Positions 39,845 through 47,827 of a stretch of 64,000 nt of DNA are shown here, piece by piece. The stretch spans positions 62,001 to 126,000 of the forward strand of contig CALOEW010000002.1 in assembly GCA_942492445.1 (NCBI GenBank). The letters run 5' to 3'. The DNA is from NORP240 sp942492445 (GTDB lineage Bacteria; Pseudomonadota; Gammaproteobacteria; Pseudomonadales; Pseudohongiellaceae). Position 1 is the first letter of the stretch. The number at the start of each line of letters is the position of its first letter. The notes under the pieces were generated by a model, which did no database searches, was not told the DNA's origin, and saw only the letters and a list, made by a program, of their open reading frames with translations. Both the position numbers and the translations under genes were made by a program.

Positions 39845-40882
39845 TCAGTCAGAGGCTCCGCGGCCGAACTCCTGCTCCACCTCAGCCTTACGGGCACCGG
39901 CCAGTACTCCGGGCAGGGAGTAGTTGCCTTCGTGGCAGGCGTATTCGTAAAGCCTGTCATCGGTAAGTTTCATGGGTATCTCGCCACTGAAATCGCTGAC
40001 AAAGGTTTCCGGGTCATGGACGGTAAAGCTGTAGTTGATGGTGTCGTCCGCAGTCCTGGTGAAGCGTTCTGTCACCCGCATGTTCTGGGAGGAATTACGG
40101 AAGCGCTGATTCGGGTTGATGCGAGCCGTTTCCACCACCAGGGTGTCTCCTTCCCAGCGACCGGAGGAGTCTCCCATCCAGGGTTGCAGGTTCCGGGGCA
40201 ATGAATTGCCGTCGATGCGGATAATACGGGCGTCGTGTACCATTTCCACCAATATCATTACATACCCTGGCGACTGCACAATCTGGTAATGGTTGTTGTA
40301 CAGGATAGGCAGCATGGGAGGTCCGGAGCTGGAACCAAAGGCCAGAAGGCAGCGCTCCGGCAGCGGGCGGGCCTCGGGACCGTCAAAGGCTCCCGATTGA
40401 CTGCGTTGTTCACGCAAACGCGCGTTCCTCGCCTGTGCCTGATCGGTATAATCGGGCAGCTGACCGTCGGGCGGATCCACAAGCAGTGAGCTTCGATACT
40501 CACCATTGTAAACGGCTACCCGGGTGCCATCGTCAAACCAGAAATTATTGTAACTGTCAGCCAGTTCGATTTCGTCTTTAGTGGGAGGAGGCCGGTCAGG
40601 ATCACTGGGCTGATCCTGTTGTTGAGAGTAATCCGCGATGCGCCGCTCCAAAGCCTGAGCCTGATCGCGGCTCAATACCAGATTCGTGAATTCGGCCGGT
40701 CTGGTGAGAGGCGTGATGGTGTTGTTGGTCCACATACCCTGCAGGTCAGGCACCCCGTAAAGTGTGCGGGGCACCTGATAGCCAGCATCCTGGGCGGAGG
40801 CGCTCAGCGGGCACAGAAGGCTGATAACCAGCGCAAGTTTTCGGGCAGTTCCCGAATCGGAAGGCATTAATCTGACAGCCAT
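39845..40882 (-). CDS. Secreted protein of unknown function
   Basis: 345 residues with an N-terminal signal segment (ARKLALVISLLCPLSASAQ). The mature part has PDLQGMWTNNTITPLTRPAE, RCLLAFGSSSGPPML, YNNHYQIVQSPGYVMILVEM, PRNLQPWMGDSSGRWEGDTL and EYACHEGNYSLPGVL. I recognise this pattern from exported proteins of uncharacterised function that are common in marine Gammaproteobacteria and Acidobacteria; I know no reaction. It reads like a beta-rich periplasmic domain. Operon with the SRPBCC gene downstream. Confidence 0.7.
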   Translation of the reverse strand: MAVRLMPSDSGTARKLALVISLLCPLSASAQDAGYQVPRTLYGVPDLQGMWTNNTITPLTRPAEFTNLVLSRDQAQALERRIADYSQQQDQPSDPDRPPPTKDEIELADSYNNFWFDDGTRVAVYNGEYRSSLLVDPPDGQLPDYTDQAQARNARLREQRSQSGAFDGPEARPLPERCLLAFGSSSGPPMLPILYNNHYQIVQSPGYVMILVEMVHDARIIRIDGNSLPRNLQPWMGDSSGRWEGDTLVVETARINPNQRFRNSSQNMRVTERFTRTADDTINYSFTVHDPETFVSDFSGEIPMKLTDDRLYEYACHEGNYSLPGVLAGARKAEVEQEFGRGASD

Positions 40883-41025
40883 TGGCGTCTCCTCGTAGTT
40901 TCAGTTCCGCCGGCACCGCTTATCCGGCTTGACAGCGCACCTTGCTCAAGCGGCCGTTACCGGCTTACGTTAACTCCACAGGCTCCGGTCTGCAACATCG
41001 GTCTGAGCCGCCGGATACAGGTGGG

Positions 41026-41463
41026 TCATGTCTGCAGCCCGATACCACGCGCCATAAGCACTGCAAGAACCGGCAGGGTGAGAAGAAGAACCACTTCCAG
41101 CCTCAATGCCCAGATCAGGGCCCGGGGTACAGTAATCTCAGCCGCGGTGGATTTTCTGTTTCTGGCGAAGAATACAGTGGGACCAAGGGAAATCAGGGCA
41201 ACCAGCACGAAGACACCCAGCTTCATATGGAACAGGGGATTGGCAGTGTAGAATGCCGCCGGTTTGCCAACCCAGAGCCATAGCGCCAGGCCAAAAAGGA
41301 AAACGAAAGCTGCGCTGATTCCGTAAATCGCGTCCACCCGGGCCAGGTGCCTGGCATCTTCGCCACTGATACGGCGTGAAATAGCCATGTTCTCAATTAC
41401 CAGGGATCCAGCAAGCACCAGAATGGCAATGAAATGGAGGTATCTGAACAGGATATAGCTCAT
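41026..41463 (-). CDS. DUF2214 family membrane protein
   Basis: 145 residues with four hydrophobic segments: LFRYLHFIAILVLAGSLVIE, AAFVFLFGLALWLWVG, KLGVFVLVALISLGPTVFF and LRLEVVLLLTLPVLAVLMA. The YLHFIAILVLAGSL opening and HMKLGVFVLVAL are typical of DUF2214. Function unknown. Stands alone, 240 bases from the divergent matB. Confidence 0.7.
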   Translation of the reverse strand: MSYILFRYLHFIAILVLAGSLVIENMAISRRISGEDARHLARVDAIYGISAAFVFLFGLALWLWVGKPAAFYTANPLFHMKLGVFVLVALISLGPTVFFARNRKSTAAEITVPRALIWALRLEVVLLLTLPVLAVLMARGIGLQT

Positions 41464-41703
41464 GGGTTGTCTATAGATTCCACGGGTCGGTGGTCCAGGT
41501 CGCGAAACACTGGCAATTACAGCAGGTTATTGTAGCCTATTACTGCAGGGTTGAAGTACCGGTCTGATGCAGCCCGTGTTTCTGTCATGGCGCGACCTGA
41601 ATGGTGCAAACTGTGACGCGGGATGACGGGCTTTGACCTGCCTTGCGAATTCGCTATCATCCGACTTTGTTCTCGTGGAACGCTGATAGGGAATACTTGA
41701 ATA

Positions 41704-43218
41704 ATGAATAAAAATTTCTATGCGCTGATCGAATCCAGGCTGGCAGAAGAACCCGAGAAGATCTGTCTGAATTGCGATGGCGGCCCCCGAATCAGCAATG
41801 CCGAGCTCTTGGATCTTACCGCCAGAATCAGTCATTACCTTCGCCAACAGGGTATAGAACCAGGAGAACGCCTGGTGGTTCAGGTGCCCAAGTCAGCATT
41901 CGCGGTAGCGCTATACCTGGCCTGTCTGCGCACAGGAGTGATTTACATTCCTCTCAATACCAGCTACACACCGGAAGAGGTTAATTATTTTATCGGAGAT
42001 GCAACACCGCGCCTGTTTGTGTGCGACCCTGCCAATGCGGAAGGTCTGACGGAGGTGTCGGAGCGGCACTCCGCCACACTGGTTACCCTGGACGCAGAAG
42101 GCAGGGGCAGTCTACCCCGCGGAGTCGAAGGGGTGTCAGCAGACAATGAAATTGCCGGGATGTCAGACGATGATGTGGCGGTCATTCTTTACACCTCGGG
42201 GACTACTGGACGCTCCAAGGGTGCCATGTTGAGCCACAGAAACCTGGCCAGCAACGCGCTTCATCTGGTCGATATCTGGGGGTTCAGCAGCGATGATGTG
42301 CTGCTTCATGCTCTCCCTATCTATCATGTGCATGGGCTGTTCGTGGCACTGCACTGTGCCCTGTTGAGCCGGGCTACGATGAATTTTCTCGGCGGATTCG
42401 ATGCCGACCGGATCATCGGATACCTGCCAGAATCCACGGTATTGATGGGCGTTCCAACGTTTTACACCAGGCTGCTGCAACACCCGGATTTCAATCGTGA
42501 GGTTTGCAGTTCCATGCGCCTTTTCATATCCGGATCAGCGCCACTGTTGGCAGAAACTTTCGAAGAATTTGAGCAGCGGACTGGACTCAGAATTCTGGAA
42601 CGTTACGGCATGACTGAGACAGGAATGCTTGTCTCCAATCCCCTTCACGGTGAGCGAGTAGCCGGAACAGTGGGTTTTCCGCTGCCGGAAGTCGAAACGC
42701 GTATAGTCGATGACAACAGGAATATCGTTCCGCCGGGCGAGGTGGGTATCCTCGAGGTACGGGGACCCAATGTGTTCCAGGGATACTGGAAGATGCCTGA
42801 AAAAACTGCCGAGGAGTTTCGGGAAGACGGTTATTTCATTACCGGAGATCTTGCCAGCAGGGACGAAAGTGGCCGCATCACGCTGGTTGGCAGAAACAAG
42901 GATATGATTATTTCCGGTGGACTGAACATCTATCCGATTGAGATAGAAACCTGTATCAATGAAATTTCCGCAGTCGCGGAATCGGCAGTCATAGGGGTGC
43001 CTCACCAGGATTTTGGTGAAGGGGTGGTTGCCATTGTAGTCAGTGAGTCGACCGGTGCAGTCAGTGAAAACCAGGTATATGAAGCATTAGCCGGGCAACT
43101 GGCCCGGTTCAAACAACCCAAGAAGATAGTTTTCGTAGACTCCCTGCCAAGAAACAGCATGGGTAAAGTTCAAAAGAACGTGTTACGCGACCAATACAAA
43201 GAGATACTGGCCAGCTAA
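41704..43218 (+). CDS. matB: Malonyl-CoA synthetase (MatB-like)
   Basis: Class I adenylate-forming enzyme joining malonate (or methylmalonate) to CoA through an acyl-AMP. 504 residues. The AMP loop YTSGTTGRSKGAMLSHRN, the adenine motif ERYGMTETGMLVSNPL, AGTVGFPLPEVETRI, FRADG-like FREDGYFITGDLASRDE and the C-terminal catalytic lysine region PRNSMGKVQKNVLRD all fit MatB closely, including TSNP-like residues after the TETGM. No malonate decarboxylase or transporter gene adjoins. Intact frame. The last 50 bases are partly repeated just downstream. Confidence 0.85.
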   Translation: MNKNFYALIESRLAEEPEKICLNCDGGPRISNAELLDLTARISHYLRQQGIEPGERLVVQVPKSAFAVALYLACLRTGVIYIPLNTSYTPEEVNYFIGDATPRLFVCDPANAEGLTEVSERHSATLVTLDAEGRGSLPRGVEGVSADNEIAGMSDDDVAVILYTSGTTGRSKGAMLSHRNLASNALHLVDIWGFSSDDVLLHALPIYHVHGLFVALHCALLSRATMNFLGGFDADRIIGYLPESTVLMGVPTFYTRLLQHPDFNREVCSSMRLFISGSAPLLAETFEEFEQRTGLRILERYGMTETGMLVSNPLHGERVAGTVGFPLPEVETRIVDDNRNIVPPGEVGILEVRGPNVFQGYWKMPEKTAEEFREDGYFITGDLASRDESGRITLVGRNKDMIISGGLNIYPIEIETCINEISAVAESAVIGVPHQDFGEGVVAIVVSESTGAVSENQVYEALAGQLARFKQPKKIVFVDSLPRNSMGKVQKNVLRDQYKEILAS

Positions 43219-43232
43219 CGAGCAGGGTTTTA

Positions 43233-43402
<170 letters not shown>

Positions 43403-43430
43403 CGATATATTGCCGTGCATCATTCAGAAA

Positions 43431-43650
43431 CTGATCGCAGGAATCGAGGCCACTGCAGGAGGAATCCCGCACTCAACCCTGCCGGCCACGCCGCTCGAAT
43501 TCACAATTCCACGAATACACGAATAACAGACAACCCTCCAACTCCTTGAAAGCAAAACTCCAAACTTACTGATTTTCCCATTCAGTTCTCCCGGATTTTT
43601 CACCTTAGGAGCTTGAGCACAATGCAAGCATCGATTCTGTGAAATCCGAC
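43431..43650 (+). repeat. Composite repeat copy R1, lacking the P3 core
   Basis: CTGATCGCAGGAATCGAGG opens it as in copy R2 at 44208. ACTCAACC is joined directly to CTGCCGGCCACGCCGCTCG, so the roughly 125-base P3 core present in R2 is missing. The right part (ACAACCCTCCAAC, AGCTTGAGCACAATGCAAGC) matches R2 again. Non-coding. Confidence 0.65.
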
Positions 43651-43766
43651 GGTTGAGAACTCGCAACAGCAATGCCAGTTAACGTCGGTACGAGGTATAG
43701 GAAACTCAGTAGAGTCTGCCCAATGGGTAGTCGTATCCTATCGGGATTTTCTGTTACCGGCAGGCC

Positions 43767-43912
43767 GCACCGGTCCAGGGGAGTCTGATCCTCCGCAACT
43801 TGCACCCCTCCGGGGTTCCCTCACTCGGTCGGGAGCCCTGGAAGACGGTCTCCCTCGGTCGATCGGTGCTGCGTTTTTATTGCTCCGTCCTCAGACTCCC
43901 CTGGACCGGTGC
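43767..43912. repeat. P1 inverted-repeat element, first copy
   Basis: 146 bases bounded by a perfect 22-bp inverted repeat (GCACCGGTCCAGGGGAGTCT plus GA at 43767-43788; complement at 43891-43912). The inside holds CCGGGGTTCCCTC, GTCGG and GCGTTTTTATTGCTCCG, all also found in the second copy at 49467-49577. No coding frame. Miniature inverted-repeat type element. Confidence 0.75.
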
Positions 43913-43989
43913 TCAGTGGCAGAGGTCAAATCCTGTGGCAACCAATAGCTGGTGGGCTTGAATAAACCACAAATCAATCTGCAATGCCT

Positions 43990-44198
43990 AGGGAACCTCT
44001 GATTAAGTCTCACAATGCTCTGCGGGAGTCTGTCGGGTGTTGCTGTAAGGCGCCGTGCGCCGGGAATGGGCACTCCCTTGCCAAGCACGGCAACGAAGCA
44101 GCGACGCCCGACAGGCCGACGCATGCCGGCGGCAATGCGCCTCGCCAGCAGACTTGCCTGAAGGCCAGAGCATTGTGGGACTTAATCAGAGGTTCCCT
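43990..44198. mobile_element. P2 miniature inverted-repeat element, complete copy
   Basis: 209 bases with 33-bp terminal inverted repeats (43990-44022 and 44166-44198, one mismatch); the outer part is AGGGAACCTCTGATTAAGTC. TA on both edges could be the target duplication of an IS630/Tc1-type element. It has no transposase. The related island at 49.5 kb has no P2 at the matching place, which fits insertion here. Arms or fragments recur at 35841, 39277, 51136, 51315, 53968, 54340 and 57124. Confidence 0.7.
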
Positions 44199-44207
44199 AA
44201 TGCAATA

Positions 44208-44582
44208 ACTGATCGCAGGAATCGAGGTCGCTGAACGAGGAAACCCACACTCAACCAAGGCGTGGCCGGCAGGGGGTTCGGTGGGCTGCAATAAAAGGAC
44301 CAGCGCCGAGGGAGGAAAAATGACCGTTTTCCAGGGCATTTTTCTGAGTGAGGGCACCCCGGAGGGGCGCGGTCCGCAGCCACAGGATACCCCTGCCGGC
44401 CACGCCGCTCGAAGCCACGCCGCTCGAAGCCACGCCCGGAAGCCACGCCCGGAAGCCACAACTATCTGACAACCCTCCAACCAATGGAAACAAAACTGCA
44501 CGCTTTATGATTTTTCGAATTCAGTACTTGCTGACGTATCACCTCAAGAGCTTGCGCACACTGCAAGTATCGGTTCATTGAA
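44208..44582 (+). repeat. Composite repeat copy R2 with P3 inverted-repeat core
   Basis: Aligns with R3 at about 49668-49985 over its length. The core 44259-44406 is bounded by a perfect 17-bp inverted repeat, GGCGTGGCCGGCAGGGG and its complement. Inside are TGCAATAAAAGGACCAGCGC and GAGGAAAAATGACCGTTTTC, nearly identical in both copies. Minus-strand frames here are conserved between copies only because the DNA is; I do not call a gene. Confidence 0.7.
44401..44456 (+). repeat. Short tandem repeats inside R2
   Basis: CACGCCGCTCGAAGC occurs twice in tandem (44401-44430), then CACGCCCGGAAGC twice (44431-44456). Not present in R3, and present only once and partly in R1, so it arose in this copy. 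Confidence 0.8.
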
Positions 44583-44749
44583 ACACGCCATTTGGGATCC
44601 CGCAGGGACGATGGATGTAGAAGGAAATCCTTTCCGGATGCCCGTCAAGTTACATTCACCGGTCTCCTGAGCTTAAAGACTCCTGTCTGGTTTCCGGAAA
44701 GACTGGAATTTCTTAACTAATGACGTGATCAAAACAAAGACCTGTCGGG

Positions 44750-45322
44750 TTACTGCAGGTGGCTCCGATCTATGAATCCTTCCTGGTTCGGCATGCGGAC
44801 GGTTGGCAGAGACCCGGCGTCCAGAACCTGATTCCTTTCCACCAGGCCATTCAGAAACAGCACGTAGGCGGTAACCTGATAGACCTCCTCATTGGTGAGT
44901 GACTTGGGAGCATCGGCGGGCATCGCGCGGCGGATAAAGTCGAAAACCGTAGTGGCATGGGGCCAGTAGCTTCCTACCGTACGCAGAGGTCGTTCTGCAG
45001 ACTGCATCGAACCACCTGTCAATGCCGACGCTGCAGACCGCCCCTCGCCATTTTCCCCGTGGCAGGACTGACAACGGCCACGGTATACGGACTCGCCCTG
45101 AGCGGCCGTGCCGCTGCCGACGGGAAGTCCCGAACCGTCCGGCGCAATGATCAGATCCAATTCGGATAACCTGGACTGACTAACGGGCATGCCCAGTGAA
45201 GGGGTTCTTTCCATGGAGGCAGAAGGCAGAGTCGAGGAACTGTTGCAGGCGGCTAACAGGAAACAGGTGAACTGAAGCACTGCGAACGGGACAAAATTAA
45301 TGGACCGGAGGATTCTAGACAT
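44750..45322 (-). CDS. c-type cytochrome lipoprotein, partner of the SoxC-like enzyme
   Basis: 190 residues from ATG 45322. A lipoprotein signal (FLLAAC, lipid cysteine about residue 26) suggests membrane anchoring on the periplasmic side. One haem site CQSCH (C84, C87, H88); M134 in RRAMPAD is the likely distal ligand. Its start overlaps the stop of the SoxC-like gene by eight bases, so the two are probably translated together. Expected role: electron acceptor for the molybdenum centre, as in SorAB and SoxCD. Confidence 0.8.
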   Translation of the reverse strand: MSRILRSINFVPFAVLQFTCFLLAACNSSSTLPSASMERTPSLGMPVSQSRLSELDLIIAPDGSGLPVGSGTAAQGESVYRGRCQSCHGENGEGRSAASALTGGSMQSAERPLRTVGSYWPHATTVFDFIRRAMPADAPKSLTNEEVYQVTAYVLFLNGLVERNQVLDAGSLPTVRMPNQEGFIDRSHLQ

Positions 45323-46598
45323 AGGTGTTCCGCACGCGGCCATCGACTGCGACTGCCCAGCTCTGCAGGCCGTGATAGTGATAGGTGCTCAGATTGCCCC
45401 GTTCCGCGAGAATGGCGCTGCGGCTGGGCTGGACATTGCCGCGATCGTCTCTGGCGCGGCTTAACAGAATGGCTTCCTGGCCCTGCCACTGCCAGGGAAT
45501 CCGGAACCGGGTAAGGGATTTCTCCGACTGATGCGATTCCAGCAGTGCATCTGCCCAGCTGGCGCCGCCATCGGCGGATACTTCCACGCGTCGAATCGTT
45601 CCTGCACCTGACCAGGCGATTCCGGAAACCTGGTAGAGCCCGTGTCGACTCAGGGCCATCTGTCCCGAGGGACTTGTTATCACAGATTTACAACCCATGG
45701 GGAAAGTAAATTGCAGGCTGCGCCTGTCCGGCAGAGTGTCAGTGTATTTGGAGGTTTCATCGCGGAACTGGGAGGGACCTGCGGTCAGTTTCAACTGGGT
45801 CAGCCATTTGACACTGGTATTGCCTTCCCACCCGGGGACAAAAAGCCGCATCGGAAAACCTTGTTCGGGGCGCAGGGGCTCTCCATTCTGATACAGAGCC
45901 ACCAATACGTCGTCAAGAATCTTGGTGAGAGGCAACGAACGACCCATGCTGGCGCCATCAGCCCCTACCGCACTTACCCAGGTTGCCTCTGCGCGCACGC
46001 CGGCCTCGTCCAGCAGGTCGGACAACCGGATTCCAGTCCATTCGGCACAGGAAACCAGGCCGTGGATGCTCTGTGCTGTACCGTCGACCGGTGTATCTCC
46101 CAGCAGTGTACCGCTGTTGCCCGAGCATTCCAGAAAGTAAATACGGCTCACCATGGGGTAGGCCAGCAGATCCTCGTAACTGAATGCCAGTGCCTGGTGC
46201 GCCAGGCCATTGATTACCAGCCGATGACCGGCGGGGTCGATCCCTGGCACGCCGGCGTGGTGGCGCTCGAAATGAAGGCTGTTGGGTGTCAGGGTGCCCT
46301 GCAGCAGGTGCAGCGGACTGCGGGAGGCTCCGCCACCCGGATACAGGGGATTGGGGTCGCCCGTCATCCGCCCGATGTGCTCGGTGTGCGGGGAGCGTTG
46401 ACCGTAACGGCTGGGACCGGGACCAGGGCGTCTGGACCAGGCTGGAATTTCAAAAGCCATGGCATTATCCGCTCCCAGCACCCTGCCGAAAGACGCAACG
46501 CCCATTCCGCCCAGCCCCAGCCCCAGAAGGTGGCGGCGGTGGATCAGACCGTTTCCGGCGGCCTTCTCGAGTAAATTCCTGTGAGACATGGTTGACAC
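45315..46598 (-). CDS. SoxC/SorA-like molybdopterin oxidoreductase
   Basis: Sulfite-oxidase-family enzyme. 427 residues. A Tat-type signal is visible (HRRHLLGLGLGGMGVASFG). C158 in YFLECSGNSG is the molybdenum-coordinating cysteine; the ECSGN context is SoxC-like. PGWEGNTSVKWL and a C-terminal dimerisation domain with GIAWSGAGTIRRVEVSADGG follow. GTG 46598 (after GGAG) or ATG 46589 may be the start. With its haem partner it should oxidise sulfite or a sulfane group, but no soxXYZAB genes are in view, so the substrate remains open. Confidence 0.82.
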   Translation of the reverse strand: MSTMSHRNLLEKAAGNGLIHRRHLLGLGLGGMGVASFGRVLGADNAMAFEIPAWSRRPGPGPSRYGQRSPHTEHIGRMTGDPNPLYPGGGASRSPLHLLQGTLTPNSLHFERHHAGVPGIDPAGHRLVINGLAHQALAFSYEDLLAYPMVSRIYFLECSGNSGTLLGDTPVDGTAQSIHGLVSCAEWTGIRLSDLLDEAGVRAEATWVSAVGADGASMGRSLPLTKILDDVLVALYQNGEPLRPEQGFPMRLFVPGWEGNTSVKWLTQLKLTAGPSQFRDETSKYTDTLPDRRSLQFTFPMGCKSVITSPSGQMALSRHGLYQVSGIAWSGAGTIRRVEVSADGGASWADALLESHQSEKSLTRFRIPWQWQGQEAILLSRARDDRGNVQPSRSAILAERGNLSTYHYHGLQSWAVAVDGRVRNTYV

Positions 46599-46839
46599 TC
46601 TACTCCGGTTCCTCAGTGCTCAGCTTACCTCATCGCCGTGGTTAACGCATTATCCTCACAGCCACAACGGTTACCCGGTGCCCGGAGAGGCTGCGGAGAA
46701 TCCCTTGGCATGAACATTGCCCGATTGCCAGGTGAAACGCCGTGACGGGAAAATGTCGATTGCAGGCATGCCTGTTCGGTGACGGAGTGCCTGAAAACCC
46801 TTTACCGACCCGGGGCCGGTTCGCTGAGGATGGCAGGGA

Positions 46840-47583
46840 TCAGGTGCTGCGATCATCAACTTGTTCGGTGCCGGCGATCACTCGGGACATGATCAAAGCC
46901 TTCACAGTCGTTGATTTGAACTCTCGACGGTAGAGCACCAGCACGGTCAGGGTACAGGAGACTATGAACACCCAGGGGTTGATGAACCAGCCCAATACTG
47001 CCAGGGCGAAAAAGTAAGCACGCAGGCCATAGTTGTAACTGTGGGCAGCCCGGTCAAGCACCTTGGCCATGGCCTTGAAGTCCCTCTTCTTTGCGACCGC
47101 CTGGTAGTCATGCGCCCGGTCATAATACCTGACAGTGTTGAAAGAAGACCCGAAAAGAATGAAGCAGAACCCGTATTGTCTGATTGACCAGGTGAAAGTG
47201 AAGAAAGCATAAGTAAAAATGACTATTAACAGCAGCAATTTCAATTGAATGACTTGAATTGAAACTGCAGAAACGAAACTCAGCGAGGACAGGTTCATGA
47301 AAATATCGCTGGCAGTACTCAGGACACCTACCAGGCTCGCCAGAATCAACAGTGACGTTGAAGCGAAGAATGACACCTGCTTTTCGAGACTGGCAAGCAA
47401 CTCAGCATCCACTTCGCTCATCCCGGTTCTACTGAGCTTTTCTATCCATTCCTTACGGAATTTGTACAGTACGCTGGAGAGTGAGTCTGTTGTCTTGGCC
47501 GCGCGGCGGGCAAAGGTGGCGTACCCGATCCAGCAGACCAGGAACCAGGTAAAAGCGAAACTGTCCGGTAACGTGATTTCCAT
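46840..47583 (-). CDS. DUF599 family membrane protein
   Basis: 247 residues with four or five hydrophobic segments, e.g. FAFTWFLVCWIGYATFA, LLILASLVGVLSTASDIF, LKLLLLIVIFTYAFFTFTW and AYFFALAVLGWFINPWVFIV. RAAHSYNYGLRAYFFALAVL is the conserved DUF599 block. Function unknown; no operon partner. Confidence 0.75.
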   Translation of the reverse strand: MEITLPDSFAFTWFLVCWIGYATFARRAAKTTDSLSSVLYKFRKEWIEKLSRTGMSEVDAELLASLEKQVSFFASTSLLILASLVGVLSTASDIFMNLSSLSFVSAVSIQVIQLKLLLLIVIFTYAFFTFTWSIRQYGFCFILFGSSFNTVRYYDRAHDYQAVAKKRDFKAMAKVLDRAAHSYNYGLRAYFFALAVLGWFINPWVFIVSCTLTVLVLYRREFKSTTVKALIMSRVIAGTEQVDDRST

Positions 47584-47716
47584 AAAGGGCAGGATGACTT
47601 CCTAAGTGCGCTCAAGGTCTCGACTGCGCGATGACTGCACAGTTGATCGTTGAAACGGATTATTCCAGTCCGTGTAAAGGCAGCAGATTATAACCGGTTT
47701 TCCTGACATTTTTCAG

Positions 47717-47757
47717 GCGGCCGATAGTAATTCAGGAACCCGGATAATATCGGCCGC
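47717..47757. promoter_or_regulatory. Inverted repeat upstream of the ModF-like gene
   Basis: GCGGCCGATA (47717-47726) and TATCGGCCGC (47748-47757), perfect 10-bp arms 21 bases apart, 70 bases before the gene start. The 31-base centre-to-centre spacing (about three helical turns) would suit a dimeric regulator; a hairpin is the alternative. Confidence 0.4.
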
Positions 47758-47827
47758 AGCGCCTTGGTTTCCTTGTTCACAAAGTTTCTGGAGATTCCAG
47801 CGTGTATTTTCATCTGCGGTAAGACTC

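Noticed and set aside
43767..43912. P1 as an intrinsic terminator of matB
   Set aside because: It is more than 500 bases after the stop, the arms are 102 bases apart and no T run follows.
44401..44456. CRISPR-like tandem array
   Set aside because: Units of 15 and 13 bases are directly abutting with no spacers and occur only twice each.
44186..44501. Minus-strand frames with a peptide (PSGVPSLRKMP) repeated at 49644-49936
   Set aside because: The peptide is conserved because the DNA repeat is; frames differ in length, start and ends between copies, and the inverted repeats explain the conservation.
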